IMG/VR virus record: IMGVR_UViG_3300046170_000185
Span: 1-35,750 of that record
Direction: 5' to 3' (one strand)
DNA length: 35,750 bases
Origin: a virus
A program made the position numbers and the translations under genes. Below are positions 1 to 6,767 of this stretch, one piece after another. Position 1 is the first letter of the stretch. Every line of letters starts with the position of its first letter. Below the pieces are notes generated by a model. It had not been told where the DNA came from and ran no database searches. It saw nothing but the letters and a program-made list of their open reading frames with translations.

Positions 1-585
1 ACGAGCTTCCTAAAGCATTTTGACCCCTATGGAGGAGGCGAAGGCTTGATACGATGGGCGTTCAATCAGGGTGCAACATTTGAGGAGTATGAGAAAGCAC
101 TGACAAAATGTGCTGATGATGGCACACTAATGCATGACAGTATTGAGCAATCATTCAAGGATGGCGGAGATGCTGAACACTTGCCGGACGGCTGGCAGAA
201 CTTTGTTGACAAGTTCGAGCCGGAGTTTTGCTACGGTGAGGAGCGCTTCTACGATTCAAAGCTAATGGTGACGGGTCAACCAGACTTTGTAGGCTACGTT
301 ACCTTTAAAGGTAGACGAGTGCTGGCTGTTGTTGACTGGAAATCTAGCAAGAAGCCAAGCATTAAGCACAAGTTACAGGCAAGCATCTATGCAAGCAACG
401 TTGAATGGGATGGCGAGAAGCCAGAGATTGCGTTGATCGTAGCGTTTGGTGCGGACAACAAGCAGGGCTTCAGTGCATCTGCCGTGAGTGCGGATCAGAT
501 AGCAAATAACTATAAGGCAATGCTTCATGTAAAGCGTGCCATGGAATTAACAGGAGTAAGAATTAAACCGGAGGATTGTTTATAA
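1..585 (+). CDS. C-terminal part of HIRAN-PD-(D/E)XK nuclease fusion (gene continues from 35394-35750)
   Basis: This is an exonuclease-type protein of the RecB/Cas4-like PD-(D/E)XK superfamily. Such phage enzymes degrade DNA ends for recombination or host DNA breakdown. The frame is open from base 1, before the first ATG at 46, so the gene is cut by the window edge. The visible motifs are an early helix with LMHDSIE (motif I histidine), GQPDFVGYV (the motif II aspartate), the catalytic VVDWKSSKK (D-x-K) and then LQASIYA (the QxxxY helix), in the order usual for this superfamily. Read circularly, the residues before it join in frame to the HIRAN domain at the other end, giving a protein of about 313 residues. 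The stop overlaps the next start as TAATG. Family assignment is confident; end polarity and substrate are unknown. Confidence 0.85.
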   Translation, partial: TSFLKHFDPYGGGEGLIRWAFNQGATFEEYEKALTKCADDGTLMHDSIEQSFKDGGDAEHLPDGWQNFVDKFEPEFCYGEERFYDSKLMVTGQPDFVGYVTFKGRRVLAVVDWKSSKKPSIKHKLQASIYASNVEWDGEKPEIALIVAFGADNKQGFSASAVSADQIANNYKAMLHVKRAMELTGVRIKPEDCL

Positions 586-704
586 TGGGTAAGGGAATGA
601 AGCCAAAAGGCGGCTACGATAACAAGAAGTACGAACAAGGTTATTCACAAATCAAATGGAACACTAACAAGGAGAAGAACAAATGCAACAAATCATCGAA
701 GTAA
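585..704 (+). CDS. Small basic protein, 39 residues, unknown function
   Basis: This short frame starts with an ATG that overlaps the nuclease stop as TAATG, which suggests coupled translation. The product is rich in lysine, glycine and asparagine (begins MGKGMKPKGGYDNKKY), with no membrane segment or recognisable domain. Its last 22 bases overlap the start of the next gene. Close packing and a charged soluble composition favour a real gene. I do not recognise the family. Confidence 0.5.
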   Translation: MGKGMKPKGGYDNKKYEQGYSQIKWNTNKEKNKCNKSSK

Positions 705-907
705 CAGAACTGGAACCAGCTAACGAGTTAATGGGTGCAAATAGTTTTGGCTCAAAGACTTATGAAAACTGGTGTCTCAAGGAGATGGTTCGGATTAACC
801 GGAAGCTTAGTGCGAGAGATCAACGTCCGGATGCAGACCTAGCATTCAAAACAGAAGAGGGTCAGCGTTTGTGTCAAGTGATTCGCATCATAACCCAAGG
901 GGAGTAA
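683..907 (+). CDS. Hypothetical protein, 74 residues
   Basis: A small soluble protein with balanced charge (begins MQQIIEVTELEPANEL). The start is preceded by AAGGAG at good spacing, inside the end of the previous small frame. It is followed after one base by the next gene, so it belongs to the same operon between the nuclease and the replication initiator. The central part is helical and basic (KEMVRINRKLSARDQRPDAD). I do not recognise the family and assign no function. Confidence 0.7.
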   Translation: MQQIIEVTELEPANELMGANSFGSKTYENWCLKEMVRINRKLSARDQRPDADLAFKTEEGQRLCQVIRIITQGE

Positions 908-908
908 G

Positions 909-1124
909 ATGAGACGGGTAAAGATAGATGAAGAGATGGACAGGCTAGTAGTTAAATGGACAAACGAACACATGAAAATGCAAAGGAGTAACGCTGTTGA
1001 GTACACATGTGATACATGGCGTATACTGTTGACCAACCATGTACCATCTGCTTTACTCGTCCCTTTGCGTCAGATGTTTATTCACTCATATCCAGAAACA
1101 GAGAAGGAGTTAACATGGGTATAA
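909..1124 (+). CDS. Hypothetical protein, 71 residues
   Basis: A small protein starting MRRVKIDEEMDRLVVKW, preceded by the strong ribosome site AAGGGGAG. It has an amphipathic N-terminal helix followed by a more hydrophobic stretch; no catalytic motif is visible. Its 3' end overlaps the start of the replication initiator by ten bases, so translation is probably coupled. Position suggests a replication accessory role, which is inference only. Confidence 0.6.
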   Translation: MRRVKIDEEMDRLVVKWTNEHMKMQRSNAVEYTCDTWRILLTNHVPSALLVPLRQMFIHSYPETEKELTWV

Positions 1125-1831
1125 CATTAGAAGCTGGCGAGTTCGGAATTTTTCCGGCTCGACTAGCTAAGAACCTAAAGCCTACACAGCAAGTCATTCT
1201 TGCTTGGCTATGGTTCCATAAAAACAATGAGACAAACAGTTGCTTCCCTAGTCTTGCTACACTGCAAAAAGAATGCGGCGTATCAAGTAAGAACACTGTA
1301 TTGAACGCACTCAAAGAACTCGAAAGCTTAGGATTGATAGCTAAAGACAAGAGGTTTGATGACAAAGGTAACAGCAAATCAAACGTCTATCATATCATGG
1401 CTAAGAGGGAGGGGGGTGGTTCAATAAATGAACTAGGGGGTGGTTCAAAAAATGAACTAGGGGTGGTTCAAAATATGAACCCTAACTATAAGAAGGTTAA
1501 CCATAAGAATATATCTAACATAGACTTCGCATCTATTGATGCTGAGTTTGAGCAAGCATGGATAGCTTATGATCGGAAAGGTAATAAGCAAACATCATTG
1601 CGATATTGGAGAAAGTTAACTGATAAAGATAGAGAGCAGATCATCAGCGTGATTCCGAATTACATCAAGGCTAGACCAGACAAGAAGTTCCGTAAGGACT
1701 TTCAAGGCTGGATCAATCCAAGCAACAAGATGTGGCAAGATGAGCTGGTGATTGATGAAGAGGTTAACACAGAGAAGGGACGTATGACAGCGGCTCAATT
1801 AAAAGAATGGAACAAACAATATGGTAACTGA
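1115..1831 (+). CDS. Helix-turn-helix replication initiator (lambda O / DnaD-like)
   Basis: Predicted origin-binding initiator that would load the helicase encoded next. The 238-residue protein starts at the ATG after AAGGAG at 1115, not at the in-frame upstream ATG at 1016, which has no ribosome site. The N-terminal half is a winged helix-turn-helix of the HTH_36 type found in phage replication proteins, with LATLQKECGVSSKNTVLNAL as the core. A low-complexity linker follows, with GGSINELG, GGSKNELG and VVQNMN, which is the translation of palindromic iterons. The C-terminal half has the FEQAWIAYDRKGNK ... FQGWINPSNKMWQDE pattern typical of phage primosome proteins. Iterons within the initiator gene match the lambda O arrangement. 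The gene overlaps the helicase start by 11 bases. Family is confident; the loading role is inferred from neighbours. Confidence 0.85.
   Translation: MGITLEAGEFGIFPARLAKNLKPTQQVILAWLWFHKNNETNSCFPSLATLQKECGVSSKNTVLNALKELESLGLIAKDKRFDDKGNSKSNVYHIMAKREGGGSINELGGGSKNELGVVQNMNPNYKKVNHKNISNIDFASIDAEFEQAWIAYDRKGNKQTSLRYWRKLTDKDREQIISVIPNYIKARPDKKFRKDFQGWINPSNKMWQDELVIDEEVNTEKGRMTAAQLKEWNKQYGN
1411..1513 (+). other. Predicted replication origin: three palindromic iterons plus AT-rich segment inside the initiator gene
   Basis: Three copies of the interrupted palindrome GGTTCA-N5-TGAAC(C) lie at 1418-1433, 1442-1457 and 1465-1481, spaced 24 and 23 bases, each preceded by GGGGT. An AT-rich stretch with TATAAGAAGGTTAACC follows directly. 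Iterons next to an AT-rich segment inside the initiator coding region are the classic layout of lambda-type origins (established knowledge). A near-identical inverted copy lies at 18961-19060. Binding by the initiator is inferred. Confidence 0.7.
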
Positions 1832-3089
1832 TAATCAAATACTAGCAGTCCTAAGGCGTGGTGATGAGTATGTTATTGAAGCAATCAATGCAGGACTTAG
1901 TGTTGATTGGTTTGAAAGCTACGTTGCTAAGCGTTGCTGGACTTACCTTGAAACCTTGGTGGAAGCCAAGCGATGGGACGACCTAAGCGGTAATGTAGTA
2001 CTCGCTCCAATGTTCAAAGAGATTGATGGCTCAATCGATGCGATGAGTGAGGACATACCGGACTGGGGTTTCACAGTTGAGGAGTTCATTGAGGGCTTAT
2101 CACAGTTCAGAGAGGAGCATATCAGAAAGAGAACCTTATCCATCCTGCAGGAGGGTACGAAGTCTCTGTTTGATGGTGAGTTTCCGGACGATGTATGTGC
2201 ATCAGTAGCTAACAAGCTAAGCAACACGGAGACAGTTGCTACTGAGAGATCGCTAAGAGATTTGGCGAGCGATGCATTGAAGTTAGATACAGCCGTGGCT
2301 TCCGGTGAGCGTGTTGGTCTTCCCTTTCCATGGGAGGACTTTCAGCAACGCACATTCGGCATACCCCTTAAGGCTGTCACACCGCTCGCTGGACGCGATG
2401 GCAAGGGTAAGTCTAGGTTAGCTATGTATCTGTCCCACTTCTGGCTTCAGGAGGGAATACCGGGGCTTTACATGCCATTCGAGGATGGCGCTGAAAGATA
2501 CATGACTGCAATGGCGGCTACTCATGGTAAGTATGACACGTTTGATCTACGCAGAAACAACGTGCCTGAGTCTTTCCTGATGAGGCATACGGTAGCAATG
2601 GATGAGCTGACTAAGTTACCTCTGTCCGTTGACGACCAAGCCACAACGGTTGAGTCAATCATTGCCAAGATCAGCAAGGCTAAGCAGAAGCACAACATCG
2701 AATGGGTAGTAGTTGATGGATTCAAGGACATCGTTCGTAGTGTGGGTGAGAATGCTGTAATGCAGGACAACCACATGTTCGCCTCGCTGAAGCGTGCGGC
2801 ACACAAGTATGACGTAGCAATCCTTAGTATTCATCACTTAACAAAGCTTGAGGATGAGAGCTGGATTAGCAAGCGTGACATCAAGGGTTCGGGTGAGTTA
2901 ACACAATCATCCCGCATGACACTAGTATATCAAGATACGGTATGCGCTCCTGTTATGGATGTGTACGGTACACAAGCAGAGGATGCCATTGTACTGGACT
3001 GTCAGAAAGCTTCCTATGGTGACAAGGGTTATGTAGTATTGAAGCCTGACTTACAACGAGGATCGTTTTCGGAGTTAAGACCATGCTGA
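1821..3089 (+). CDS. DnaB-like replicative helicase / RecA-fold ATPase
   Basis: Likely the replicative DNA helicase that unwinds the phage origin. The 422-residue protein has an N-terminal helical region (about 1-150) and a RecA-type core. The Walker A motif GRDGKGKS is at residues 191-198, PFEDG is near 219-223, the Walker B strand WVVVDG is at 295-300, and SIHHLTK at 336-342 corresponds to the DnaB H-motif region. The core resembles phage and bacterial DnaB, although the N-terminal domain is not recognisably DnaB. It starts inside the initiator gene and ends overlapping the next small gene. With no DNA polymerase gene in the genome, this pair probably recruits host polymerase (inference). 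Confidence 0.85.
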   Translation: MVTDNQILAVLRRGDEYVIEAINAGLSVDWFESYVAKRCWTYLETLVEAKRWDDLSGNVVLAPMFKEIDGSIDAMSEDIPDWGFTVEEFIEGLSQFREEHIRKRTLSILQEGTKSLFDGEFPDDVCASVANKLSNTETVATERSLRDLASDALKLDTAVASGERVGLPFPWEDFQQRTFGIPLKAVTPLAGRDGKGKSRLAMYLSHFWLQEGIPGLYMPFEDGAERYMTAMAATHGKYDTFDLRRNNVPESFLMRHTVAMDELTKLPLSVDDQATTVESIIAKISKAKQKHNIEWVVVDGFKDIVRSVGENAVMQDNHMFASLKRAAHKYDVAILSIHHLTKLEDESWISKRDIKGSGELTQSSRMTLVYQDTVCAPVMDVYGTQAEDAIVLDCQKASYGDKGYVVLKPDLQRGSFSELRPC

Positions 3090-3295
3090 TAAAGACCTTG
3101 GTTTACAGGGACAGGAACACAGGAGAGAAGAAGAAGCAGGAGTTCATGGTCAAAGGATCGTGGAAACCAAAGAACGTAACAGTGGATAAAAGCTCACAAG
3201 GTGAGAAGGATTCCATTGAGTTTGCCAGACGACCAGAAGTTGAGTACTTAGTAAGTTATTACTCAGCCGATCTGTTTGACAAGCGGAAGAAATAA
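3083..3295 (+). CDS. Hypothetical small basic protein, 70 residues
   Basis: The start overlaps the helicase stop by seven bases. The protein is lysine-rich with alternating charged and aromatic residues (ends SYYSADLFDKRKK) and no membrane segment. It lies between helicase and SSB, so a replication accessory role is possible. Its last 20 bases carry the -35 element of the promoter for the SSB gene. Family not recognised. Confidence 0.65.
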   Translation: MLIKTLVYRDRNTGEKKKQEFMVKGSWKPKNVTVDKSSQGEKDSIEFARRPEVEYLVSYYSADLFDKRKK

Positions 3296-3303
3296 TGTAC
3301 AAT
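3276..3303 (+). promoter_or_regulatory. Sigma70-type promoter for ssb
   Basis: TTGACA at 3276-3281, a 16-base spacer, and TACAAT at 3298-3303, about 40 bases ahead of the SSB start and partly within the preceding gene. It would give the SSB extra transcription independent of the upstream operon, as expected for a protein needed in bulk. Confidence 0.55.
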
Positions 3304-3341
3304 TACACACAGAAAAAACAACAAACAAAGGAGTAGGTAAC

Positions 3342-4031
3342 ATGAGTATTACAAACACAAACAGCGGATCATCAGTACGTAACCCTGCAACAGCAATCCT
3401 AGAGTGGGATGCCATGGAGGGTAACTTTAAGTACTACGATTCAGAAGCAAAGGAACGAGCTTACCTCAAGGGTAATATTGAGTTCGTCGTGTTGGATCAG
3501 CTTAGCAATGTATCCGGTTGGGTGCAGGACTTAGGTAGCTGTAAGGCGCAGGAAACACACAACATCAGCAAGGCTCCCATCAAGGTGCAGTCATGGAAGG
3601 ATGGCAAACCGACCATCGTCAAAGAAGGCATGTACAAGGAAATCAAAGACAGCCTCAAGGCGATGGGTATCAAGTACCGCAAGATTGTTTACGCTCTCAC
3701 AACTGAGTGTGAAACATTCGGAGCAGGCACTATCATCAAGCTGGACTTAGGCGGGTGCGCTATGAGTCAGTGGATTGAGGATGATATCAAGGACGGCAAG
3801 CAGGTGTCACTGGCTGGTTCCAACAAGGTTCAGCTAAACAAGATGGTGTCCTATATGAAGCCTCAGTTCCAAGTGGTAGAACCTGATGCGGCAGACCTAG
3901 CTGAAGCTAAGGATGCGGACGCCACACTGCAAGCGTACTTCGATGGACGCAAGCAGAAGGAGTCAGCTCCTGTGTCACAACAGACAACGCTGGATAGCGA
4001 GGTTGAGTACGAAGATGACGTACCATTTTAG
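3342..4031 (+). CDS. ssb: Single-stranded DNA-binding protein
   Basis: A 229-residue protein that would coat single-stranded DNA during replication and recombination. The start at 3342 is chosen because AAAGGAG lies at good spacing; in-frame codons upstream would read through the promoter. The N-terminal body is compatible with a phage OB-fold SSB (for example ILEWDAMEGNFKYYDSEAKE and later VYALTTECETFGAGTIIKLD). The C-terminus is acidic and ends EYEDDVPF, the bacterial SSB tip (DDxPF) that recruits partner proteins. It follows the helicase and precedes a NinG-like nuclease. Assignment rests mainly on the tip, size and context. Confidence 0.75.
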   Translation: MSITNTNSGSSVRNPATAILEWDAMEGNFKYYDSEAKERAYLKGNIEFVVLDQLSNVSGWVQDLGSCKAQETHNISKAPIKVQSWKDGKPTIVKEGMYKEIKDSLKAMGIKYRKIVYALTTECETFGAGTIIKLDLGGCAMSQWIEDDIKDGKQVSLAGSNKVQLNKMVSYMKPQFQVVEPDAADLAEAKDADATLQAYFDGRKQKESAPVSQQTTLDSEVEYEDDVPF

Positions 4032-4041
4032 TCTTTCAATT

Positions 4042-4059
4042 GGGGGTGTAAAAACCCCC
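4042..4059 (+). terminator. Terminator-like hairpin after ssb
   Basis: GGGGGT at 4042-4047 pairs with ACCCCC at 4054-4059 around a GTAAAA loop, 11 bases after the SSB stop. The following tract (TTAACTTT) is only moderately T-rich, so this is probably a partial terminator or an mRNA 3' stabiliser. Confidence 0.5.
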
Positions 4060-4078
4060 TTAACTTTAGGAGGTTAAG

Positions 4079-4513
4079 ATGGCACTGAAACACAATCGCA
4101 GTTGGTACTCAAAGAAGCTAGTAGATATAGCTAAGTGGTGTGCTAAAGAACGTGACATGAATGTTTGCCAGTGGTGCAAAACGGAAGTGTCAGGATGCAA
4201 TGCTCATGGTTCTCATGTTTTAAATGTGGGAACCAATAAGCATATGGAGTTAGACCCTGAGAATATCAAATGCCTATGCTACCATTGCCACATGAACAAG
4301 TGGCACAAGGATGTATTGTCGGCGGCTGAGTGGTTTAAGTCTGAGTTTCCGGATAGGTATGAATACCTGATGGAGATGCGCAAAGCTAAGCTAAAGATTC
4401 CAACTGTATATCTGGAAGAGTTATACGATTATTGCCGAGGAAACAAATCGGCATACCCACAAAAATACTACGAAATCATACAAAGAATAATGAAGGAGAA
4501 TAACAATGAGTGA
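4079..4513 (+). CDS. HNH endonuclease, NinG/Rap-like
   Basis: A 144-residue zinc-binding nuclease-fold protein. CQWC lies at 30-33, NAHGSH at 41-46 and DPENIKCLCYHCHMNKWH at 59-76, giving two zinc cysteine pairs, an early histidine and the asparagine of an HNH/beta-beta-alpha fold. The block ELDPENIKCLCYHCHMNKWH resembles lambda NinG (Rap), a recombination nuclease that acts on branched DNA. The C-terminal helices (AAEWFKSEFPDRYEYLMEM) also fit NinG-type proteins. It is preceded by the strong ribosome site AGGAGG and lies between SSB and nucleotide-metabolism genes. A homing-type HNH is less likely because the gene sits cleanly in the operon. Confidence 0.8.
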   Translation: MALKHNRSWYSKKLVDIAKWCAKERDMNVCQWCKTEVSGCNAHGSHVLNVGTNKHMELDPENIKCLCYHCHMNKWHKDVLSAAEWFKSEFPDRYEYLMEMRKAKLKIPTVYLEELYDYCRGNKSAYPQKYYEIIQRIMKENNNE

Positions 4514-4817
4514 ATTAAATATAATGCCGGAAGACGCACAATCAAGAAAAGAACTACCGCTGTATAGCGGGTGTATTAAATACTTCCCTGACGCACTGCT
4601 GGCAGTAGCTAAGCAGTCATGGGTAGGCAACGAGCAACACAACCCCGGTCAACCTTTGCATTGGGCTAAGGACAAATCCTCAGACGAGCTGGACGCTATG
4701 ATGCGTCACTTGCTTGAGGAAGACTGGACAGCTGTAGCATGGAGAGCATTGGCTAACCTTCAACGTCAGATTGAAGACGGATACTATCCGGGGGTTATGT
4801 TCGATGAGCTTGACTGA
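4506..4817 (+). CDS. dATP/dGTP diphosphohydrolase-domain protein (DUF5664-like)
   Basis: A 103-residue protein matching from memory the small phage family annotated as dATP/dGTP diphosphohydrolase N-terminal domain. Conserved-looking parts are KYFPDALLAVAKQSWVGN, then NPGQPLHWAKDKSSDELDAM, with a DEL..MMRHLLE helix and AWRALANLQRQIE. The charged helices with spaced D/E/H are consistent with a MazG-like metal-dependent pyrophosphohydrolase fold. The role may be shaping nucleotide pools during replication. It overlaps the HNH gene by eight bases and a tiny membrane gene at its end. Confidence 0.75.
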   Translation: MSELNIMPEDAQSRKELPLYSGCIKYFPDALLAVAKQSWVGNEQHNPGQPLHWAKDKSSDELDAMMRHLLEEDWTAVAWRALANLQRQIEDGYYPGVMFDELD

Positions 4818-4908
4818 GTTCGGTAATGTTGCATTTGAGATAGCAAGAATATGGTCGATAGTATTATTGTTTATAGTGGTTAGTTTATATATTAAAGGAG
4901 ACAAGTAA
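4804..4908 (+). CDS. Single-pass membrane miniprotein, 34 residues
   Basis: The start lies inside the end of the previous gene, and the frame ends just before the metallophosphoesterase start, whose ribosome site AAAGGAG it contains. About 17 residues form one membrane span (IWSIVLLFIVVSLYIKGDK), with a short N-terminal head and a positively charged tail. The fit between neighbouring genes argues that it is translated. Function unknown; several similar miniproteins occur in this genome. Confidence 0.5.
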   Translation: MSLTEFGNVAFEIARIWSIVLLFIVVSLYIKGDK

Positions 4909-4909
4909 G

Positions 4910-5734
4910 ATGGCATACTCAGAAAAGAAAGCAAAAGAAATCAAGAAGCTAGCGTTGGAGCTAGGTGTTAGTAAGGCGGCAAAGAAATTAAGAATGAGTG
5001 CGGAGTCAGTGAAGAGAGCTGTTCGCATTGCAGATAAAACAAAACAAAAGGAGGTAGTTCGTGTTAAACAAAATAGTCCATTTGGTGAGAGTCGCGTTCT
5101 CGTTGTCGGGGATTTACATGCGCCATTCGATCTGGATTCTTACTTCGAACACTGCATCGATACAGCCGCAAAGTACAGGGTTAATAAAGTGGTGTTCATT
5201 GGGGATGTCATCGACAATCACTTCAGCTCCTACCACGAAACTGACCCAGATGGTATGGGGGCGGGGGACGAGCTGGACATTGCCATCAAGCGAATCAAGC
5301 GGTGGTATGATGCCTTCCCAAAAGCAAAGGTTATCATCGGAAACCATGACCGCTTAGTATGCCGTAAGGCTATGACTGCTGGTATCAGCAAGCGTTGGGT
5401 GCGTGATTATAACGAAGTGCTGGGTACGCCGGGATGGGATTTTACTGAGCGTGTAGTTATTGATGACGTACAGTATATCCATGGTGAGGCTGGAACAGCA
5501 CGCACTAAGTGTCGAGCAGACCTAATGAATACAGTACAGGGTCACCTTCACACTCAAGCATACGTTGAGCATTATGTTGGTGCTAACTTCAGCGTGTTCG
5601 GTATGCAGGTTGGTTGCGGTATAGATCATGATGCATACGCTATGGCATACGCTAAGGCTGGCAAGAAGCCTGCTATCTCATGCGGCGTGGTGATTGATGG
5701 TAAGTTGCCTATCGTGGAGATGGCTTCTCTATGA
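4910..5734 (+). CDS. Metallophosphoesterase with N-terminal helix-turn-helix-like segment
   Basis: A calcineurin-like phosphoesterase of 274 residues. The metal-site motifs are in order: GDLH at 67-70, GDVID at 98-102, GNHD at 144-147, HGEAG near 191-195 and GHLH at 211-214. All the usual ligands are present, so it should be active. Residues 1-45 (ELGVSKAAKKLRMSAESVKR) look like a small helix-turn-helix, suggesting nucleic acid binding. Phage members include DNA/RNA end-processing enzymes and serine/threonine phosphatases; I cannot decide between them. Its 3' end overlaps the next membrane gene by four bases. A possible role in repairing RNA or DNA ends is inference. Confidence 0.85.
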   Translation: MAYSEKKAKEIKKLALELGVSKAAKKLRMSAESVKRAVRIADKTKQKEVVRVKQNSPFGESRVLVVGDLHAPFDLDSYFEHCIDTAAKYRVNKVVFIGDVIDNHFSSYHETDPDGMGAGDELDIAIKRIKRWYDAFPKAKVIIGNHDRLVCRKAMTAGISKRWVRDYNEVLGTPGWDFTERVVIDDVQYIHGEAGTARTKCRADLMNTVQGHLHTQAYVEHYVGANFSVFGMQVGCGIDHDAYAMAYAKAGKKPAISCGVVIDGKLPIVEMASL

Positions 5735-5979
5735 AAGCGATCATAACACTGTTCGGTACTGGCTGGGTGCAAACCCTGCTGGTATCGGCTAACATCGTAC
5801 AAGTCAGCAAGGAGCAGTACGTAGGTGCGGCTCTTGTTGGCTTCTTCATTAGTTTGGTATGGACTCTGAACGTTAAGTCCGTAGCATTCGGTGGATGGGT
5901 AGAGCGCATATCATATTCAGCAGGGGCAATGGCTGGTACAATTACAGGGATGACATTAACACACTGGTGGTACTCATGA
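5731..5979 (+). CDS. Small membrane protein, 82 residues
   Basis: The start overlaps the phosphoesterase stop (ATGA). Three hydrophobic stretches are visible: around residues 3-20, 32-48 (AALVGFFISLVWTLNV) and 62-80 (SAGAMAGTITGMTLTHWW). A holin-like or superinfection-related role is possible, but the gene lies in the replication half, far from the lysis group. Family not recognised. Confidence 0.65.
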   Translation: MKAIITLFGTGWVQTLLVSANIVQVSKEQYVGAALVGFFISLVWTLNVKSVAFGGWVERISYSAGAMAGTITGMTLTHWWYS

Positions 5980-6050
5980 GCAATGAATTAATAGTATGGT
6001 TAGTACTGGCTGTATGCCTGACGGTATACATTCTAGACTGGAGTATGTAA
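5976..6050 (+). CDS. Membrane miniprotein, 24 residues
   Basis: The ATG overlaps the previous stop (ATGA) and the stop overlaps the next start (TAATG). Nearly the whole product is one hydrophobic span (ELIVWLVLAVCLTVYIL). The perfect tandem stop/start overlaps on both sides support coupled translation of a real miniprotein. Function unknown. Confidence 0.45.
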   Translation: MSNELIVWLVLAVCLTVYILDWSM

Positions 6051-6214
6051 TGGAAGGTGATTATTATAAGTACAGATTGTCGTGGACTTCCTGCAATGGT
6101 AAGGGACACACGAAGCTGTTTGATTCACAAGCTGATTCATTTAAGTTTATTAGACAACAGAAAAATATGTCGTCAAAAGACTTCGGCTTATGCACGATAA
6201 GAAGGGATGTCTGA
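6050..6214 (+). CDS. Hypothetical protein, 54 residues
   Basis: The start at 6050 (MEGDYYKYRL) is chosen over an in-frame ATG at 5996 because it overlaps the preceding stop as TAATG and has GGAG upstream. The product is soluble and basic-aromatic, with SWTSCNGKGHTKLFDSQ and a Lys-rich tail; the pattern could form a short beta sheet. It is the last gene before a 333-base gap with a terminator. Family not recognised. Confidence 0.55.
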   Translation: MEGDYYKYRLSWTSCNGKGHTKLFDSQADSFKFIRQQKNMSSKDFGLCTIRRDV

Positions 6215-6235
6215 ATAGAATTAGAAGATTAATTG

Positions 6236-6263
6236 TTGCATTATCTTTGCAGTATGGTATAAA
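6236..6263 (+). promoter_or_regulatory. Possible sigma70 promoter for a short RNA
   Basis: TTGCAT at 6236-6241, a 16-base spacer and TATAAA at 6258-6263. A transcript from here would run about 140 bases without a convincing open frame to the terminator at 6370-6407. The -35 element is imperfect, so confidence is low. Confidence 0.35.
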
Positions 6264-6269
6264 GATAAT

Positions 6270-6407
6270 TGTCTCAAGGGAAGGTTAGGTGGTTGTCCTA
6301 GGGGTTGTTTCATTTGTCCCCTATTCTATCGAGTTTGATGCACTTGGTTAAAACCACTAAAGCATTTTGCCTCAGTCTCTTTATCTCAGGGACTGGGGTT
6401 TTTTTTT
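6270..6407 (+). ncRNA. Candidate non-coding RNA ending at an intrinsic terminator
   Basis: The gap at 6215-6547 holds a promoter-like pair, then a stretch with an inner hairpin (AGGGG near 6300 against CCCCT near 6321) and ends at a strong terminator. No ribosome site with a plausible frame is visible. It may equally be the 3' untranslated region of the upstream operon. Confidence 0.3.
6370..6407 (+). terminator. Strong intrinsic terminator of the rightward operon
   Basis: CCTCAGTC at 6370-6377 pairs with GACTGGGG at 6391-6398 (eight pairs, one G-U) across a 13-base loop, followed by an uninterrupted run of nine T. It is a classic factor-independent terminator. Confidence 0.85.
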
Positions 6408-6489
6408 ATATGTTTATTAAATGCAAAAATTTAAACATATATCTTGACCAATACCCTTACAGGTAGTAGTTATATATCTAACTCGTTCA

Positions 6490-6547
6490 TCCCCTAGGGA
6501 CGGAAGTAGCATATTGTGTGTGAAGGAACGCTGACGAGGACATACTT
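6490..6547 (+). promoter_or_regulatory. GGA-rich leader of the 53-residue gene (possible CsrA/RsmA target)
   Basis: The 58 bases before the ATG at 6548 carry four GGA motifs (GGGACGGAAG, AAGGAAC, GAGGACA); the last is also the ribosome binding site. GGA motifs spaced along a leader with one covering the Shine-Dalgarno are the hallmark of CsrA/RsmA control. A weak TTGACC at 6444 may belong to its promoter, but no good -10 element sits at normal spacing. Confidence 0.35.
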
Positions 6548-6709
6548 ATGTATTACGTAGCAAAAAGTACACTGTCAGGCGGAGTTCACGAAGTCTATCA
6601 GGCAAAGAACCCACGCATGGCGGGCGATAAATGCTTAGGAATGTGGAGCAGTAAGACCGATGCCGTATATCAAGCTAGAAAAATATACAATCTAGTTATG
6701 GCTGGATAA
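6548..6709 (+). CDS. Hypothetical protein, 53 residues
   Basis: A small compact protein (begins MYYVAKSTLSGGVHEVYQ) with alternating aromatic and charged residues, no membrane span and no recognisable domain. It is preceded by GAGGA at seven bases and followed within a few bases by a bidirectional terminator. It is transcribed as its own unit, since a strong terminator separates it from the upstream operon. This isolation, plus the GGA-rich leader, makes it look like an accessory gene of independent control. Family not recognised. Confidence 0.6.
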   Translation: MYYVAKSTLSGGVHEVYQAKNPRMAGDKCLGMWSSKTDAVYQARKIYNLVMAG

Positions 6710-6746
6710 AAAATTACCCCTTTGCTTTTGGCATTGGGGTTTTTTT
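6707..6746. terminator. Bidirectional terminator between the converging halves
   Basis: ACCCC at 6716-6720 pairs with GGGGT at 6736-6740, with an inner TGC/GCA stem. Seven T follow on the plus strand, and the A run just upstream gives a T run on the minus strand. It would stop rightward transcription of the 53-residue gene and leftward transcription of the lysis genes. Confidence 0.8.
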
Positions 6747-6767
6747 GTAGCTATATCTTTCAAAGAC

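Noticed and set aside
909-1124. Earlier start at 1016 for the replication initiator
   Set aside because: That start lies inside the preceding gene without a ribosome site, while 1115 has AAGGAG at ideal distance and begins the conserved domain.
1418-1481. Short regularly spaced repeats that could suggest a small CRISPR array
   Set aside because: The units are palindromic, 16-17 bases, separated by only 6-8 conserved bases, and are translated inside a gene; spacers of CRISPR size are absent.
2570-2600. CTGATGAGG as a further hammerhead core
   Set aside because: It is part of the helicase coding sequence, with no flanking stem I or stem III and no GAAA/GTC pair.
6280-6360. tRNA-like or other known RNA in the gap after the rightward operon
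   Set aside because: No acceptor stem, T-arm or CCA pattern could be paired; only a simple hairpin is visible.
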